NCBI GenBank assembly: GCA_045580875.1
Contig: JAZNOP010000084.1
Location: forward strand, 1-9,669
DNA: 9,669 nucleotides
Direction: 5' to 3'
DNA from: SIG598 sp045580875
GTDB lineage: Bacteria; Bacillota; Clostridia; Oscillospirales; Acutalibacteraceae
Below the pieces are notes generated by a model. The model was not told where the DNA came from. It searched no databases and worked only from the letters and a program-made list of their open reading frames with translations. Made by a program: the position numbers and the translations under genes. Positions 1-6,409 of the stretch are shown here, piece by piece (the stretch's first letter is position 1; every line of letters begins with the position of its first letter).

Positions 1-52
1 TCCTTTTTGTTCGGTAAAAAAGGAACCAAAATACCGTTTAAAAGGTCGTCTC

Positions 53-131
53 GTATTTATATCGAATTGCATGTGTTTCAGAAATAATTCTGAGCGAATC
101 ATTTCTGAAAACCTCAATTCGGAATAAATAC
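53..131. repeat. Long nested inverted repeat
   Basis: The arms at 53-69 and 115-131 are 17 nt each and complementary at 15 of 17 positions. Inside them is a second perfect 10-bp stem, TTTCAGAAAT (76-85) with ATTTCTGAAA (101-110), and a short ATTC/GAAT pair in the loop. No T-run follows on either strand, so it is not an ordinary terminator. It could be an RNA hairpin, a miniature element or a replication/recombination signal; I cannot tell which. Confidence 0.7.
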
Positions 132-217
132 ATGTAGCTTGAGCCACTGTCCGGCGCACATTCACCGGAGTTAAGTGTGGTGATTGCCAGCGCTTTATCA
201 TCTTCCGCACTTCCACC

Positions 218-242
218 CCTCGCCGATATAATTCCGGCTCGG
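218..242 (+). repeat. Dispersed 25-nt motif, copy 1
   Basis: The first 21 nt, CCTCGCCGATATAATTCCGG plus C, are identical to the reverse complement of 9564-9584, about 9.3 kb away. The last four bases (TCGG) instead match the related copy at 9628-9652 read in reverse. The copy near the window end is a perfect 8-bp hairpin; this one has a weaker stem because of the altered last four bases. Confidence 0.75.
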
Positions 243-244
243 TC

Positions 245-296
245 TTTGGGTCGGGCGCAGCCTGTGCATTACCGAAAGGTAATACGCTAACCCAAA
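245..296. other. Clustered stem structure with GAAA loop
   Basis: An outer stem TTTGGGT (245-251) pairs with ACCCAAA (290-296). Inside it GCG (255-257) can pair with CGC (285-287), and ATTACC (268-273) pairs with GGTAAT (278-283) around a GAAA loop, which is a GNRA tetraloop if the plus strand is transcribed. This is a plausible compact RNA fold. I do not recognise it as a named riboswitch or small RNA. It lies about 60 nt upstream of the GH3 promoter, so it is not part of the GH3 transcript started there. Confidence 0.45.
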
Positions 297-355
297 ATCC
301 ACCGCACCGCTGACCTGATTAAAAATGTAACTATGTTTAAAAACACTAAAATATA

Positions 356-384
356 TTGCAAGAATTATTGATATATATTACAAT
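356..384 (+). promoter_or_regulatory. Promoter of the GH3 gene
   Basis: A -35 TTGCAA (356-361) and a -10 TACAAT (379-384) are separated by exactly 17 bp in an AT-rich stretch. Transcription would start near 391, giving a leader of about 115 nt before the GH3 start codon. The call rests on consensus match and position. Confidence 0.7.
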
Positions 385-418
385 ATCATCATAATTGTGT
401 GGTCGCAATTGTGATATC
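385..418 (+). promoter_or_regulatory. Inverted repeat at GH3 transcription start
   Basis: ATATCA and AATTG on the left (383-397) face CAATT and TGATAT on the right (406-417), an imperfect dyad spanning the predicted start site. AATTGTG also occurs twice as a direct repeat, 14 bp apart (393-399 and 407-413). It could be an operator for a sugar-responsive repressor or a leader hairpin. No specific regulator family can be assigned. Confidence 0.4.
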
Positions 419-506
419 GTGACTGCGGTGCCGCGCGGCAGGAGTTTATTATTGACCGTCGCGGCAAAATATCATCTCAAGGCATACCGCCGGAAAGAGG
501 AATTTT

Positions 507-2915
507 ATGAAAAGATGGGCAAGAGCAGAATTCCAGCCGAATCTCCCCCTTGAGCCGGGTAAATACGTGACTGCCTGCGCTGAGCATATCGCGCTGTCGA
601 AAAAGGCAGCCGCCGAGGGCATGGTGCTTATCAAAAACAACGGCACTCTCCCTCTCGACCGCACCTGCGGCGTTGCGCTCTTCGGAAAGGGCAGCTTCGA
701 TTACGTCAAGGGCGGCGGCGGCTCGGGCGACGTCACAACAGCCTACGTGCGCAGTCTCTGCGAGGGCTTTCGCGAGCTCGGCGTACCGGTTTATGAGCCG
801 GCTGCCGATTATTACAGAGAATACGTCTCCGCGCAGTATGCCGCCGGCGCGCAGCCTGGAATGCTCGCTGAGCCTGAGCTTGACGAAGCGCTGGTCAGCG
901 GCGCGCGCCGGTTTACTGACACGGCAATAATTGTCCTCAGCCGATTCTCAGGCGAGGGCTGGGACCGCTCAAGCATTGAGTGCAACTGGGAGAATCTCCC
1001 GTGGATGGCAGGAATGACCATGCCAAAAATCTGCGGTGAGGTATTCCCCGATGGCGATTTCTATCTCACAAAGGAAGAAAAGCAGATGATAGCCCGCGTA
1101 ACAGCGCAGTTTGACCGCGTTGTTGCGGTGCTGAACATCGGCGGAGTCATCGACACATCATGGATAAAGAATGACGACTCCATCAGCTCCGCGCTGGTCA
1201 TGTGGCAGGGCGGCATGGAGGGCGGTCTCGCAGCTGCAGAGATTCTTACCGGCATAGTCAACCCCTCCGGCAGGCTGCCCGACACCTTCGCTGAGCGCAT
1301 AGAGGACTATCCTTCCACCGAAAATTTCCACGAAGACTTCGATTATGTCGATTACACCGACGACGTCTACGTCGGCTACCGCTACTTCGAGACCATACCC
1401 GGCGCGGCAGAAAAGGTCTGCTACCCCTTCGGCTTCGGTCTCTCATACACCACCTTCGCGCTGACCGGTCTGCGCGCATGGGAGGAAAACGGCGAGGTCT
1501 GCGCCTGCGTCACAGTTGCAAACACAGGCAGCGCCGCCGGCAGAGAAACTGTTCAGCTTTACACCGGCTCTCCGGACGGAGTTATAATGAAGCCGGCAAA
1601 GGAGCTTCGTGCCTTCGCAAAAACGGCTCTGCTGCAGCCGGGCGAATCGCAGGAGATTGTTCTGCAATTCGACAGAAATGACATGGCTTCCTACGACGAC
1701 CTCGGCAGAATCGCAAAATCCGCCTATGTGCTCGAAAAGGGCACCTACGCTGTCTACGTCGGAACAAGCGTGCGAGATGTTGTGAAGGCTGATTTTTCTG
1801 TTGTAGTCAATGAAACACAGACAGTCCGTCAGCTTTCGGCAAAGCTCGTACCCACCAGCCTTGAGAAGCGCCTGCTTGCCGACGGCACCTTCGAGACTCT
1901 GCCCACCTCCGAGCCTCACGACATAAACGAGTGTATCTTTGAGAAGATGATTCCCGGCAGCGAGGAGGCAATTGCGCCTGAGATAAGGGGCGAGAGCGGC
2001 AAGCTTCTCAAGGGACTCGCACCCGTGCCCGAAATCACCCTCATGCAGGTTGCAGAGGGCAAAGCATCGCTCGATGACATGATGGCGCTGCTAAGCGACG
2101 ACGACCTGATAAGCCTTGTCGGCGGACAGCCCAACACCGGTGTTGCAAACACCTTCGGCTTCGGAAATCTGCCCGAATTCGACGTCCCCAATATCATGAC
2201 CGCCGACGGACCTGCCGGCGTGCGCATAAACGAGGACTGCGGCGTCTGCACCACCGCATGGCCGTGTGCAACACTTCTCGCCTCGACATGGGATTATGAC
2301 ATTGTCAGTCAGGTGGGCGCAGCAGGCGGCAGAGAGCTCAAGGAAAACAACCTCTCGGTCTGGCTGACACCGGCAGTAAATATCCACCGCAATCCCCTCT
2401 GCGGCAGAAATTTTGAATACTATTCCGAAGACCCGTTCCTCACCGGCAGACTCGGCGGCGCGATGGTCTCCGGCATACAGTCGCAGGGCGTAGGCGCAAC
2501 CGTCAAGCATTTCGCCTGCAACAACAAGGAGACCAACCGCAAGCACAGCGATTCCCGCCTGTCGGAAAGAGCTCTCCGCGAGATTTATCTCAAGGGCTTC
2601 GAGATGATAGTAAAGGAAGCCGACCCGTGGGTGATCATGTCGTCCTACAACGCCATAAACGGTCACCGCGCATCTGAAAGCCGCGAGCTGCTCGAGGATA
2701 TCCTGCGCGGCGAATGGGGCTACAAGGGCGTGGTCTGCACCGACTGGTGGAACCGCGGCGAGCACTACAAGGAGATTCTTGCCGGCAATGACATAAAGAT
2801 GGCCTGCGGTTTCCCCGACCGTGTCAGACGCGCAATGGAGATGGGCGCACTCACACGCGCTGACCTTGAGGTGTGCGCAAGACGTGTTCTTGAGCTCATT
2901 CTGAAGATAGACTGA
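507..2915 (+). CDS. GH3 beta-glycosidase with permuted domain order
   Basis: An 802-residue glycoside hydrolase family 3 enzyme, probably a beta-glucosidase (possibly beta-xylosidase) that removes terminal sugars from oligosaccharides. Domains are in reversed order: GH3 C-terminal alpha/beta sandwich first (about 30-315, with GGGGSGDV at 69-76 and the PSGRLPDTF motif near 253), then a fibronectin III-like domain (about 318-433), a linker, and the catalytic TIM barrel last (about 530-802). The acid/base is likely E150 in SRFSGEGWDR and the nucleophile D746 in CTDWW; the barrel K667-H668 pair is also present. This arrangement is known from Ruminococcus albus and Butyrivibrio fibrisolvens beta-glucosidases. 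There is no signal peptide, so it is predicted cytoplasmic. AAAGAGG lies 6 nt upstream of the ATG. It appears complete. Substrate is inferred only. Confidence 0.93.
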   Translation: MKRWARAEFQPNLPLEPGKYVTACAEHIALSKKAAAEGMVLIKNNGTLPLDRTCGVALFGKGSFDYVKGGGGSGDVTTAYVRSLCEGFRELGVPVYEPAADYYREYVSAQYAAGAQPGMLAEPELDEALVSGARRFTDTAIIVLSRFSGEGWDRSSIECNWENLPWMAGMTMPKICGEVFPDGDFYLTKEEKQMIARVTAQFDRVVAVLNIGGVIDTSWIKNDDSISSALVMWQGGMEGGLAAAEILTGIVNPSGRLPDTFAERIEDYPSTENFHEDFDYVDYTDDVYVGYRYFETIPGAAEKVCYPFGFGLSYTTFALTGLRAWEENGEVCACVTVANTGSAAGRETVQLYTGSPDGVIMKPAKELRAFAKTALLQPGESQEIVLQFDRNDMASYDDLGRIAKSAYVLEKGTYAVYVGTSVRDVVKADFSVVVNETQTVRQLSAKLVPTSLEKRLLADGTFETLPTSEPHDINECIFEKMIPGSEEAIAPEIRGESGKLLKGLAPVPEITLMQVAEGKASLDDMMALLSDDDLISLVGGQPNTGVANTFGFGNLPEFDVPNIMTADGPAGVRINEDCGVCTTAWPCATLLASTWDYDIVSQVGAAGGRELKENNLSVWLTPAVNIHRNPLCGRNFEYYSEDPFLTGRLGGAMVSGIQSQGVGATVKHFACNNKETNRKHSDSRLSERALREIYLKGFEMIVKEADPWVIMSSYNAINGHRASESRELLEDILRGEWGYKGVVCTDWWNRGEHYKEILAGNDIKMACGFPDRVRRAMEMGALTRADLEVCARRVLELILKID

Positions 2916-2960
2916 TGCGCATATTTTTCACTGTATTTTATCTATAATAATCAATAAATA

Positions 2961-3016
2961 AAAACTCCGCCGTCAGATGGAAGCACCTTCGCTTCTGCCT
3001 GACGGCGGTTTCTTTT
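2961..3016. terminator. Bidirectional intrinsic terminator
   Basis: A perfect 10-bp stem, CCGCCGTCAG (2967-2976) with CTGACGGCGG (2999-3008), continues through wobble pairs into GAAGC/GCTTC around a 6-nt loop. On the plus strand it is followed by TTTCTTTTTT, ending the GH3 transcript. On the minus strand it is followed by AGTTTTTATTTATT, so it can also stop transcription arriving from the convergent VanZ-like gene. Confidence 0.92.
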
Positions 3017-3020
3017 TTAT

Positions 3021-3229
3021 CACATTCCGGCTGTTATTACCGGCAATTGTTGTCTCTGAAAACAGATGTCGGTCAGATGGCTTCAAGCGCAGCACAGCCC
3101 GTTTTACCTGTATCGTCTCTCAGATAATTCTGTACGGAAAAGCTTCCGGTATACCATGCCGGAACACGCGGAGTTATCCACATTTTCTTCGTCACACTGT
3201 CAGTAATTGTACTCTGCAATCAGACAGAA
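3021..3229. other. Intergenic stretch, no secure gene
   Basis: About 210 nt between the shared terminator and the end of the VanZ-like gene. A minor 6-bp hairpin TTCCGG/CCGGAA lies at 3144-3164. On the minus strand, a 36-codon frame (3183 to 3073, starting MWITPRVPAW and ending in TGA) has protein-like composition but no ribosome binding site. It could be the remnant of a gene or chance. Confidence 0.4.
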
Positions 3230-3781
3230 TCAAATCTCTCTCCGGCTGAATATCTTCTGCGCCAGCCGGAGCAGACCGAAGCCTGCCGCCGAGCCTGTGA
3301 TATTGAAAATCAGGTCGTCGATATCGCACACTCCCAGCAGCGTGAAAAGCTGCACCAGCTCGACCGCTGTGATTATCAGCGCGGTTGCGGCGATAACCTT
3401 CAGGCAGGTGTTTATCCGCCGGAAAACAAGCGGCAGCAGGCAGCCCAGCGGCAGGAACATTCCTATGTTGCCGCCGAGGTTTATGACCGCCTGACGAATC
3501 TTTCCGCTGTCTCCCGAAAACAGATCACGAATGTAATTAACCGTGGTCCGCATCGGCACAAGAATGCAGTTTCCGGCAACCCGGCTGAGATAATCGCCCG
3601 CGTGCAGGTTTGCCTCCCTCTGACCGAAGAGCAGCCACACCATCAGCAGCGTGTAGGCGGCAAAAGCCACCGCCGCCGGACTGACCACTCTGCGCCGCGA
3701 GCTTTTCTCTGAAGCTTTCTGAGGTGCATTCTGCGAATTTCGCTGTGAAATTCGCTGTAATGAACTCTGCAAGGCTTTCAT
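3230..3781 (-). CDS. VanZ-like membrane protein
   Basis: A small integral membrane protein of the VanZ family, named for the teicoplanin-resistance accessory protein VanZ; most chromosomal members have no proven role. From the chosen start it is 183 residues: a basic, soluble N-terminus (1-33), then hydrophobic segments at about 34-53, 99-120, 128-150 and 157-174. Family hallmarks are N101-x-x-GN with P111, the E141/Q144 pair in the third segment, and CDIDDLIFNITG (152-163). A start 24 codons upstream (3853) is possible but lacks a ribosome binding site, whereas AAGGGG sits 8 nt before the ATG at 3781. It lies 131 bp behind the GH5 gene on the same strand with no good terminator between, so co-transcription is likely. 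A role in glycopeptide resistance is not supported by the context. Confidence 0.85.
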   Translation of the reverse strand: MKALQSSLQRISQRNSQNAPQKASEKSSRRRVVSPAAVAFAAYTLLMVWLLFGQREANLHAGDYLSRVAGNCILVPMRTTVNYIRDLFSGDSGKIRQAVINLGGNIGMFLPLGCLLPLVFRRINTCLKVIAATALIITAVELVQLFTLLGVCDIDDLIFNITGSAAGFGLLRLAQKIFSRREI

Positions 3782-3912
3782 TCTCTCCGCCCCTTCTGCC
3801 GTTTTTCCGCGCTTTCTGCTTTTCTGTATCCCGCTGAGGATACACACAGCCATGCGCAGGTCAGGTCGTTTTCCGCTGAATATTCTAATTAAATAACCGT
3901 ATCGGTTTTCAA

Positions 3913-4974
3913 TCAGCTCTCGCCGTATTTTGTCAGAGCCCGCGCGACGTCAGGGCTTGAGATACGGCAGTTGACGCGGTCTAAAATGGAGAAGTGTCCG
4001 CAGTCCCACCAGAAGCACTTTATGCCCACCTCGGCGCCGCTCTTTGCGAAATGATAGGCATACTTCGCCCTCTCGGGGTCGTTGTCTTTTGATTCAACGC
4101 CGAATTCGCCTATCACAGCCGGCACACCGAAGCGCTCAGCGTGTGCCGCAATGTCGCGCATCGAGCCGTAGAGCAGCTCCATGTCAGCCTCGTCGCCCCA
4201 CCAGTCACGCATGGGCGGCTGGTCGGAATTGCGCCAGCAGAAGCCGGTCGGATCGTAATTGTGAACCTGCAGGATAAGGTGACCCTCCGCACTGTCCTCC
4301 GGCATGGAGAATCCGGAAAGGCGCTCGTTTGAGTGAGCTCCTGCGTAGGGCATGACCATCAGGTTGCGGCATTTGTTGTAACCGCCGCGGCTGCGCACTG
4401 TGTCGACAAACCGCTGGTTGTACATCATAACCGCATCGTAATCCGCCTGACGGGTGGAATTCCACTCGCCGGCATCGTTTAGCGGCTCGTTGACCGCCTC
4501 GAATATCAGCCTTTCGCCATAGTCGGCAAAACGGTCGGCAATCTGCTCCCACAGCCGCGCAAAACCGTCGCCCACCCTCGCGTAGGTCTCAGCCGAAGCG
4601 CCTATCCACGAGCGGCAGCCGCCGTCGTGATGGGTGTTGATGATGCAGTACATATCGAGCGAGAGAATCCAGTCGGCAATGGTCTGTACGCGGTCCATCC
4701 ACTGGCTGTCGATGTTATAACCGCTGTCAAAATGATGATTCCATGTGACCGGCAGGCGCACCGCATTGAATCCGGCATTCTTTATTTCAGCGAGCATCTC
4801 ACGCGTTGTCAGCGGATTGCCCCATGCTGTCTCGTAAGCCTCCGGACCGCCCACAATAGGACCGCCGTCAAGGGTGTGATTTGTTGCATCGAGGGTGTTG
4901 CCCAGATTCCAGCCGGCAACTATATTTGCCACCGCCTCAAAGGCGCTTTCGCAGGTGTAATTTTTATTATCCAT
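3913..4974 (-). CDS. GH5 endo-beta-glucanase-type enzyme, probably subfamily 4
   Basis: A 353-residue single-domain glycoside hydrolase family 5 enzyme that cleaves internal beta-1,4-linkages of cellulose-, xyloglucan- or mixed-linkage glucans. GWNLGNTLDA (21-30), TAWGNP, RLPVTWNHH (73-81) and INTHHDGG (112-119) match the GH5_4 pattern. The acid/base is E163 in FEAVNEPL and the nucleophile E290 in VIGEFGV; H238/Y240 and W323-W324 fit the active-site cleft. There is no signal peptide, carbohydrate-binding module or dockerin, unlike most secreted cellulases, so it is predicted to be cytoplasmic and to act on imported oligosaccharides, perhaps together with the neighbouring GH3 enzyme. AAGGAGA stands about 7 nt before the ATG, and a near-consensus promoter precedes it. 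Subfamily and substrate are inferred from motif memory, not from a search. Confidence 0.92.
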   Translation of the reverse strand: MDNKNYTCESAFEAVANIVAGWNLGNTLDATNHTLDGGPIVGGPEAYETAWGNPLTTREMLAEIKNAGFNAVRLPVTWNHHFDSGYNIDSQWMDRVQTIADWILSLDMYCIINTHHDGGCRSWIGASAETYARVGDGFARLWEQIADRFADYGERLIFEAVNEPLNDAGEWNSTRQADYDAVMMYNQRFVDTVRSRGGYNKCRNLMVMPYAGAHSNERLSGFSMPEDSAEGHLILQVHNYDPTGFCWRNSDQPPMRDWWGDEADMELLYGSMRDIAAHAERFGVPAVIGEFGVESKDNDPERAKYAYHFAKSGAEVGIKCFWWDCGHFSILDRVNCRISSPDVARALTKYGES

Positions 4975-5011
4975 ACTTTATCTCCTTGATTTCTGCAGTT
5001 TACGCGCCCTT

Positions 5012-5040
5012 ATTATATAGGCATATTCTACAAAAATCAA
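5012..5040 (-). promoter_or_regulatory. Promoter of the GH5 gene
   Basis: On the minus strand, -35 TTGATT (5040-5035) and -10 TATAAT (5017-5012) are 17 bp apart. The predicted start is near 5005, about 30 nt before the GH5 ATG. It gives the GH5-VanZ pair its own promoter, although no clear terminator separates it from the upstream bactofilin gene. Confidence 0.8.
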
Positions 5041-5079
5041 GCCGATGTAATTACTTATTTATGAATAATATGTGATGAT

Positions 5080-5790
5080 TTATATTTTCTCCACCTTGCC
5101 GACCTTTGCTTTCGGAGAAATGTCAGCATTTTCGGTGTACTGAACAACCTCGATCTCACAGCCGTCGCCGATCTTCACGCACCGTCCGCTCACACTTTTC
5201 GCACTGGTGTGCTCTATTTCTATGTCGTCACCCTCGATGGCGTCTGTTACGGTGAAGTGAGCCATTCTGCTTCCGAACAGACCGCTGAAGATTCTGCGGC
5301 TTTTCTCAATTACAATCCTGCTGCCGCCGATGCTTACCACAGCTGATGAGCTGCTGCCGGCTATATCGACATACAGCTGCTCTGCGTTGATAAGACCGCC
5401 GCAGACGATGCCGCCGGAGATACGGGCGTTTTCCGCCTCGACGTCACCGCTGATTTTTGCACCGCCTGAAATCCTGATTTCAGCAGCTCTGAGATTGCCT
5501 TTTGTTCTGAAGCTGCCGGAAATACCGACCTCATCTGCGGTCACATCTCCGTCGTTTTTCGCGCTTCCGGAAACATAAAATCCACCGGCTTTCACAGTTT
5601 TCGCATTTTTGAAAGAGCCTGAGACACGCATATCGCCCTCGCATTCAATGTCCGAATTGCCCGAAAAAGAGCCTGAGCAGCGCATACCCCTGCAGCGGAT
5701 AAGACCCTCTGAAGCAGCGCTGCCGCTTATACTGATCACATCGTATTCGCCGGCAGTCAACCTGCCTGAACCGGAAATATTCATATCCAT
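5080..5790 (-). CDS. Bactofilin-like polymer-forming beta-helix protein
   Basis: A 236-residue protein of the bactofilin type (polymer-forming cytoskeletal family, like Bacillus subtilis YhbE/YhbF). Residues 1-127 hold eight SGS/SGG turns preceded mostly by I or V, at 6, 22, 39, 57, 74, 91, 108 and 125, a period of about 17 residues expected for one coil of a right-handed beta-helix. The C-terminal part (about 150-236) has the TDAIEGDDIEIEHTSAKSVSG and KIGDGCEIEVVQY pattern typical of the Firmicutes branch. There is no signal peptide or membrane segment. Bactofilins assemble into nucleotide-free filaments that organise envelope processes. It follows the DUF4004 gene by 48 bp, the same pairing as yhbD-yhbE-yhbF. 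AAAGGAGA lies 7 nt before the ATG. Only one bactofilin is present here, where Bacillus has two. Confidence 0.85.
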   Translation of the reverse strand: MDMNISGSGRLTAGEYDVISISGSAASEGLIRCRGMRCSGSFSGNSDIECEGDMRVSGSFKNAKTVKAGGFYVSGSAKNDGDVTADEVGISGSFRTKGNLRAAEIRISGGAKISGDVEAENARISGGIVCGGLINAEQLYVDIAGSSSSAVVSIGGSRIVIEKSRRIFSGLFGSRMAHFTVTDAIEGDDIEIEHTSAKSVSGRCVKIGDGCEIEVVQYTENADISPKAKVGKVEKI

Positions 5791-5838
5791 GATTGATTCT
5801 CCTTTACAGTTGAGTTATTGTCAGATTATAGAAATTCG

Positions 5839-6219
5839 TCAGTCAAGCATTGCGCTCAGATCGGTGCATTCACCGTTTCCGAGTATTTTCTTTATACTTC
5901 TGATGTCTTTTATATAAAAACTTTTTTCGCCAAAAACCGTATCAATAACAATTTTTGCGCTGTTTTCAGCTTCGCCGGAAATCTTCTGTGCCAGGTCATC
6001 GAGCAGAATTTCTTCCTTGGTAGAGATTATCAGTTCGACTCTCTCTGTGATAAGATCCTTCGGGAAAAAGGTCTCCTGCCCTGTGGGGGTTGATTTCTTG
6101 ATGAACCACTCCTCAGGAATCAGACCTTTTCTCTTCCAGCGGTAAAGCGCGCCGTATGAGATGGAATATTTTTCAAGAAGCTTCTTTTTTGAAATCAGAT
6201 TCTCATCGTCAAACTGCAT
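5839..6219 (-). CDS. DUF4004 / YhbD-type DNA-binding regulator
   Basis: A 126-residue protein of the DUF4004 family, homologous to Bacillus subtilis YhbD. The N-terminus is a MerR-like winged helix: LISKKKLLEKY (8-18), then SYGALYRWKRKGLIPEEWF (21-39), then TPTGQETFFP (44-53), the most recognisable block. Residues 54-82 form helices; the C-terminal tail has no recognised domain. The start at 6219 is preferred over an in-frame ATG at 6270, because AAAGGAGGT lies 6-7 nt upstream and the longer version would overlap the promoter -10. It heads a two-gene unit with the bactofilin gene. Two 13-bp operator-like sites in its own promoter suggest autoregulation, which is inferred rather than shown. 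What signal it senses, if any, is unknown. Confidence 0.87.
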   Translation of the reverse strand: MQFDDENLISKKKLLEKYSISYGALYRWKRKGLIPEEWFIKKSTPTGQETFFPKDLITERVELIISTKEEILLDDLAQKISGEAENSAKIVIDTVFGEKSFYIKDIRSIKKILGNGECTDLSAMLD

Positions 6220-6241
6220 ATCCAGACCTCCTTTTATCAGT

Positions 6242-6254
6242 GTAACAATGTTAC
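6242..6254 (-). promoter_or_regulatory. Operator-like palindrome, proximal copy
   Basis: GTAACAATGTTAC, 6-bp half-sites around one central base. It lies at the predicted transcription start of the DUF4004-bactofilin unit, where a bound protein would block initiation. It shares 13 identical bases with the copy 27 bp away. Confidence 0.72.
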
Positions 6255-6260
6255 GGTGAT

Positions 6261-6289
6261 ATGATAGCATAACAATGTTACGCTGTCAA
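6261..6289 (-). promoter_or_regulatory. Promoter of the DUF4004-bactofilin unit
   Basis: On the minus strand, a consensus -35 TTGACA (6289-6284) and -10 TATCAT (6266-6261) are 17 bp apart, with transcription starting near 6254. The spacer has normal length, unlike the 19-20 bp spacers of classical MerR-activated promoters, so repression is more likely than MerR-style distortion activation. Confidence 0.85.
6269..6281 (-). promoter_or_regulatory. Operator-like palindrome, promoter-spacer copy
   Basis: ATAACAATGTTAC, the second copy of the site at 6242-6254 with one changed outer base. It fills most of the spacer between the -35 and -10 boxes. Two identical cores in one promoter are unlikely by chance. 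The DUF4004 protein encoded just downstream is the natural candidate binder. Confidence 0.72.
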
Positions 6290-6344
6290 TGCAATTTTCA
6301 AAAATTTTCCGGATAACTGCAGCCGGCGGCAGATGACGTCATGC

Positions 6345-6390
6345 ACAGCAAAAGACCTGCCCCGTTATTTCCGAAGCAGGTCTTTCTTCT
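6345..6390 (-). terminator. Intrinsic terminator after the GNAT gene
   Basis: A perfect 10-bp stem, AAAGACCTGC (6351-6360) with GCAGGTCTTT (6376-6385), around a 15-nt loop, 25 bp past the GNAT stop codon. On the minus strand it is followed by a short T-run. The plus side is also pyrimidine-rich, but no plus-strand gene needs it. Confidence 0.8.
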
Positions 6391-6409
6391 TTATTGATGA
6401 ATTATCACG

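Larger units (their letters stand above)
1..355. other. Non-coding, hairpin-rich intergenic region
   Basis: No convincing reading frame occurs before the GH3 gene. The stretch is dense in inverted repeats: an 8-bp pair TCCTTTTT/AAAAAGGA (1-8 with 17-24), a long nested stem-loop (53-131), a dispersed 25-nt motif (218-242) and a clustered stem structure (245-296). Modules in 115-242 recur in the same order near the other end of the window. Whether it is a repeat element, a structured RNA or the 3' region of an upstream gene cannot be decided here, because the window starts inside it. Confidence 0.6.

Noticed and set aside
1..355. c-di-GMP or other riboswitch upstream of the GH3 gene
   Set aside because: The GAAA-capped stem recalls such folds, but the conserved core bases are missing and the structure lies upstream of the GH3 promoter.
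2091..2765. 224-codon minus-strand frame inside the GH3 gene
   Set aside because: It lies entirely antisense to the conserved GH3 catalytic barrel, has no ribosome binding site and matches no family; a product of the codon bias of a GC-rich gene.
2977..3249. 90-codon plus-strand frame after the GH3 gene
   Set aside because: It starts inside the terminator stem and continues into the convergent VanZ-like gene; no ribosome binding site.
6333..6342. Palindrome ATGACGTCAT
   Set aside because: A single short perfect palindrome with no promoter next to it; expected occasionally by chance.
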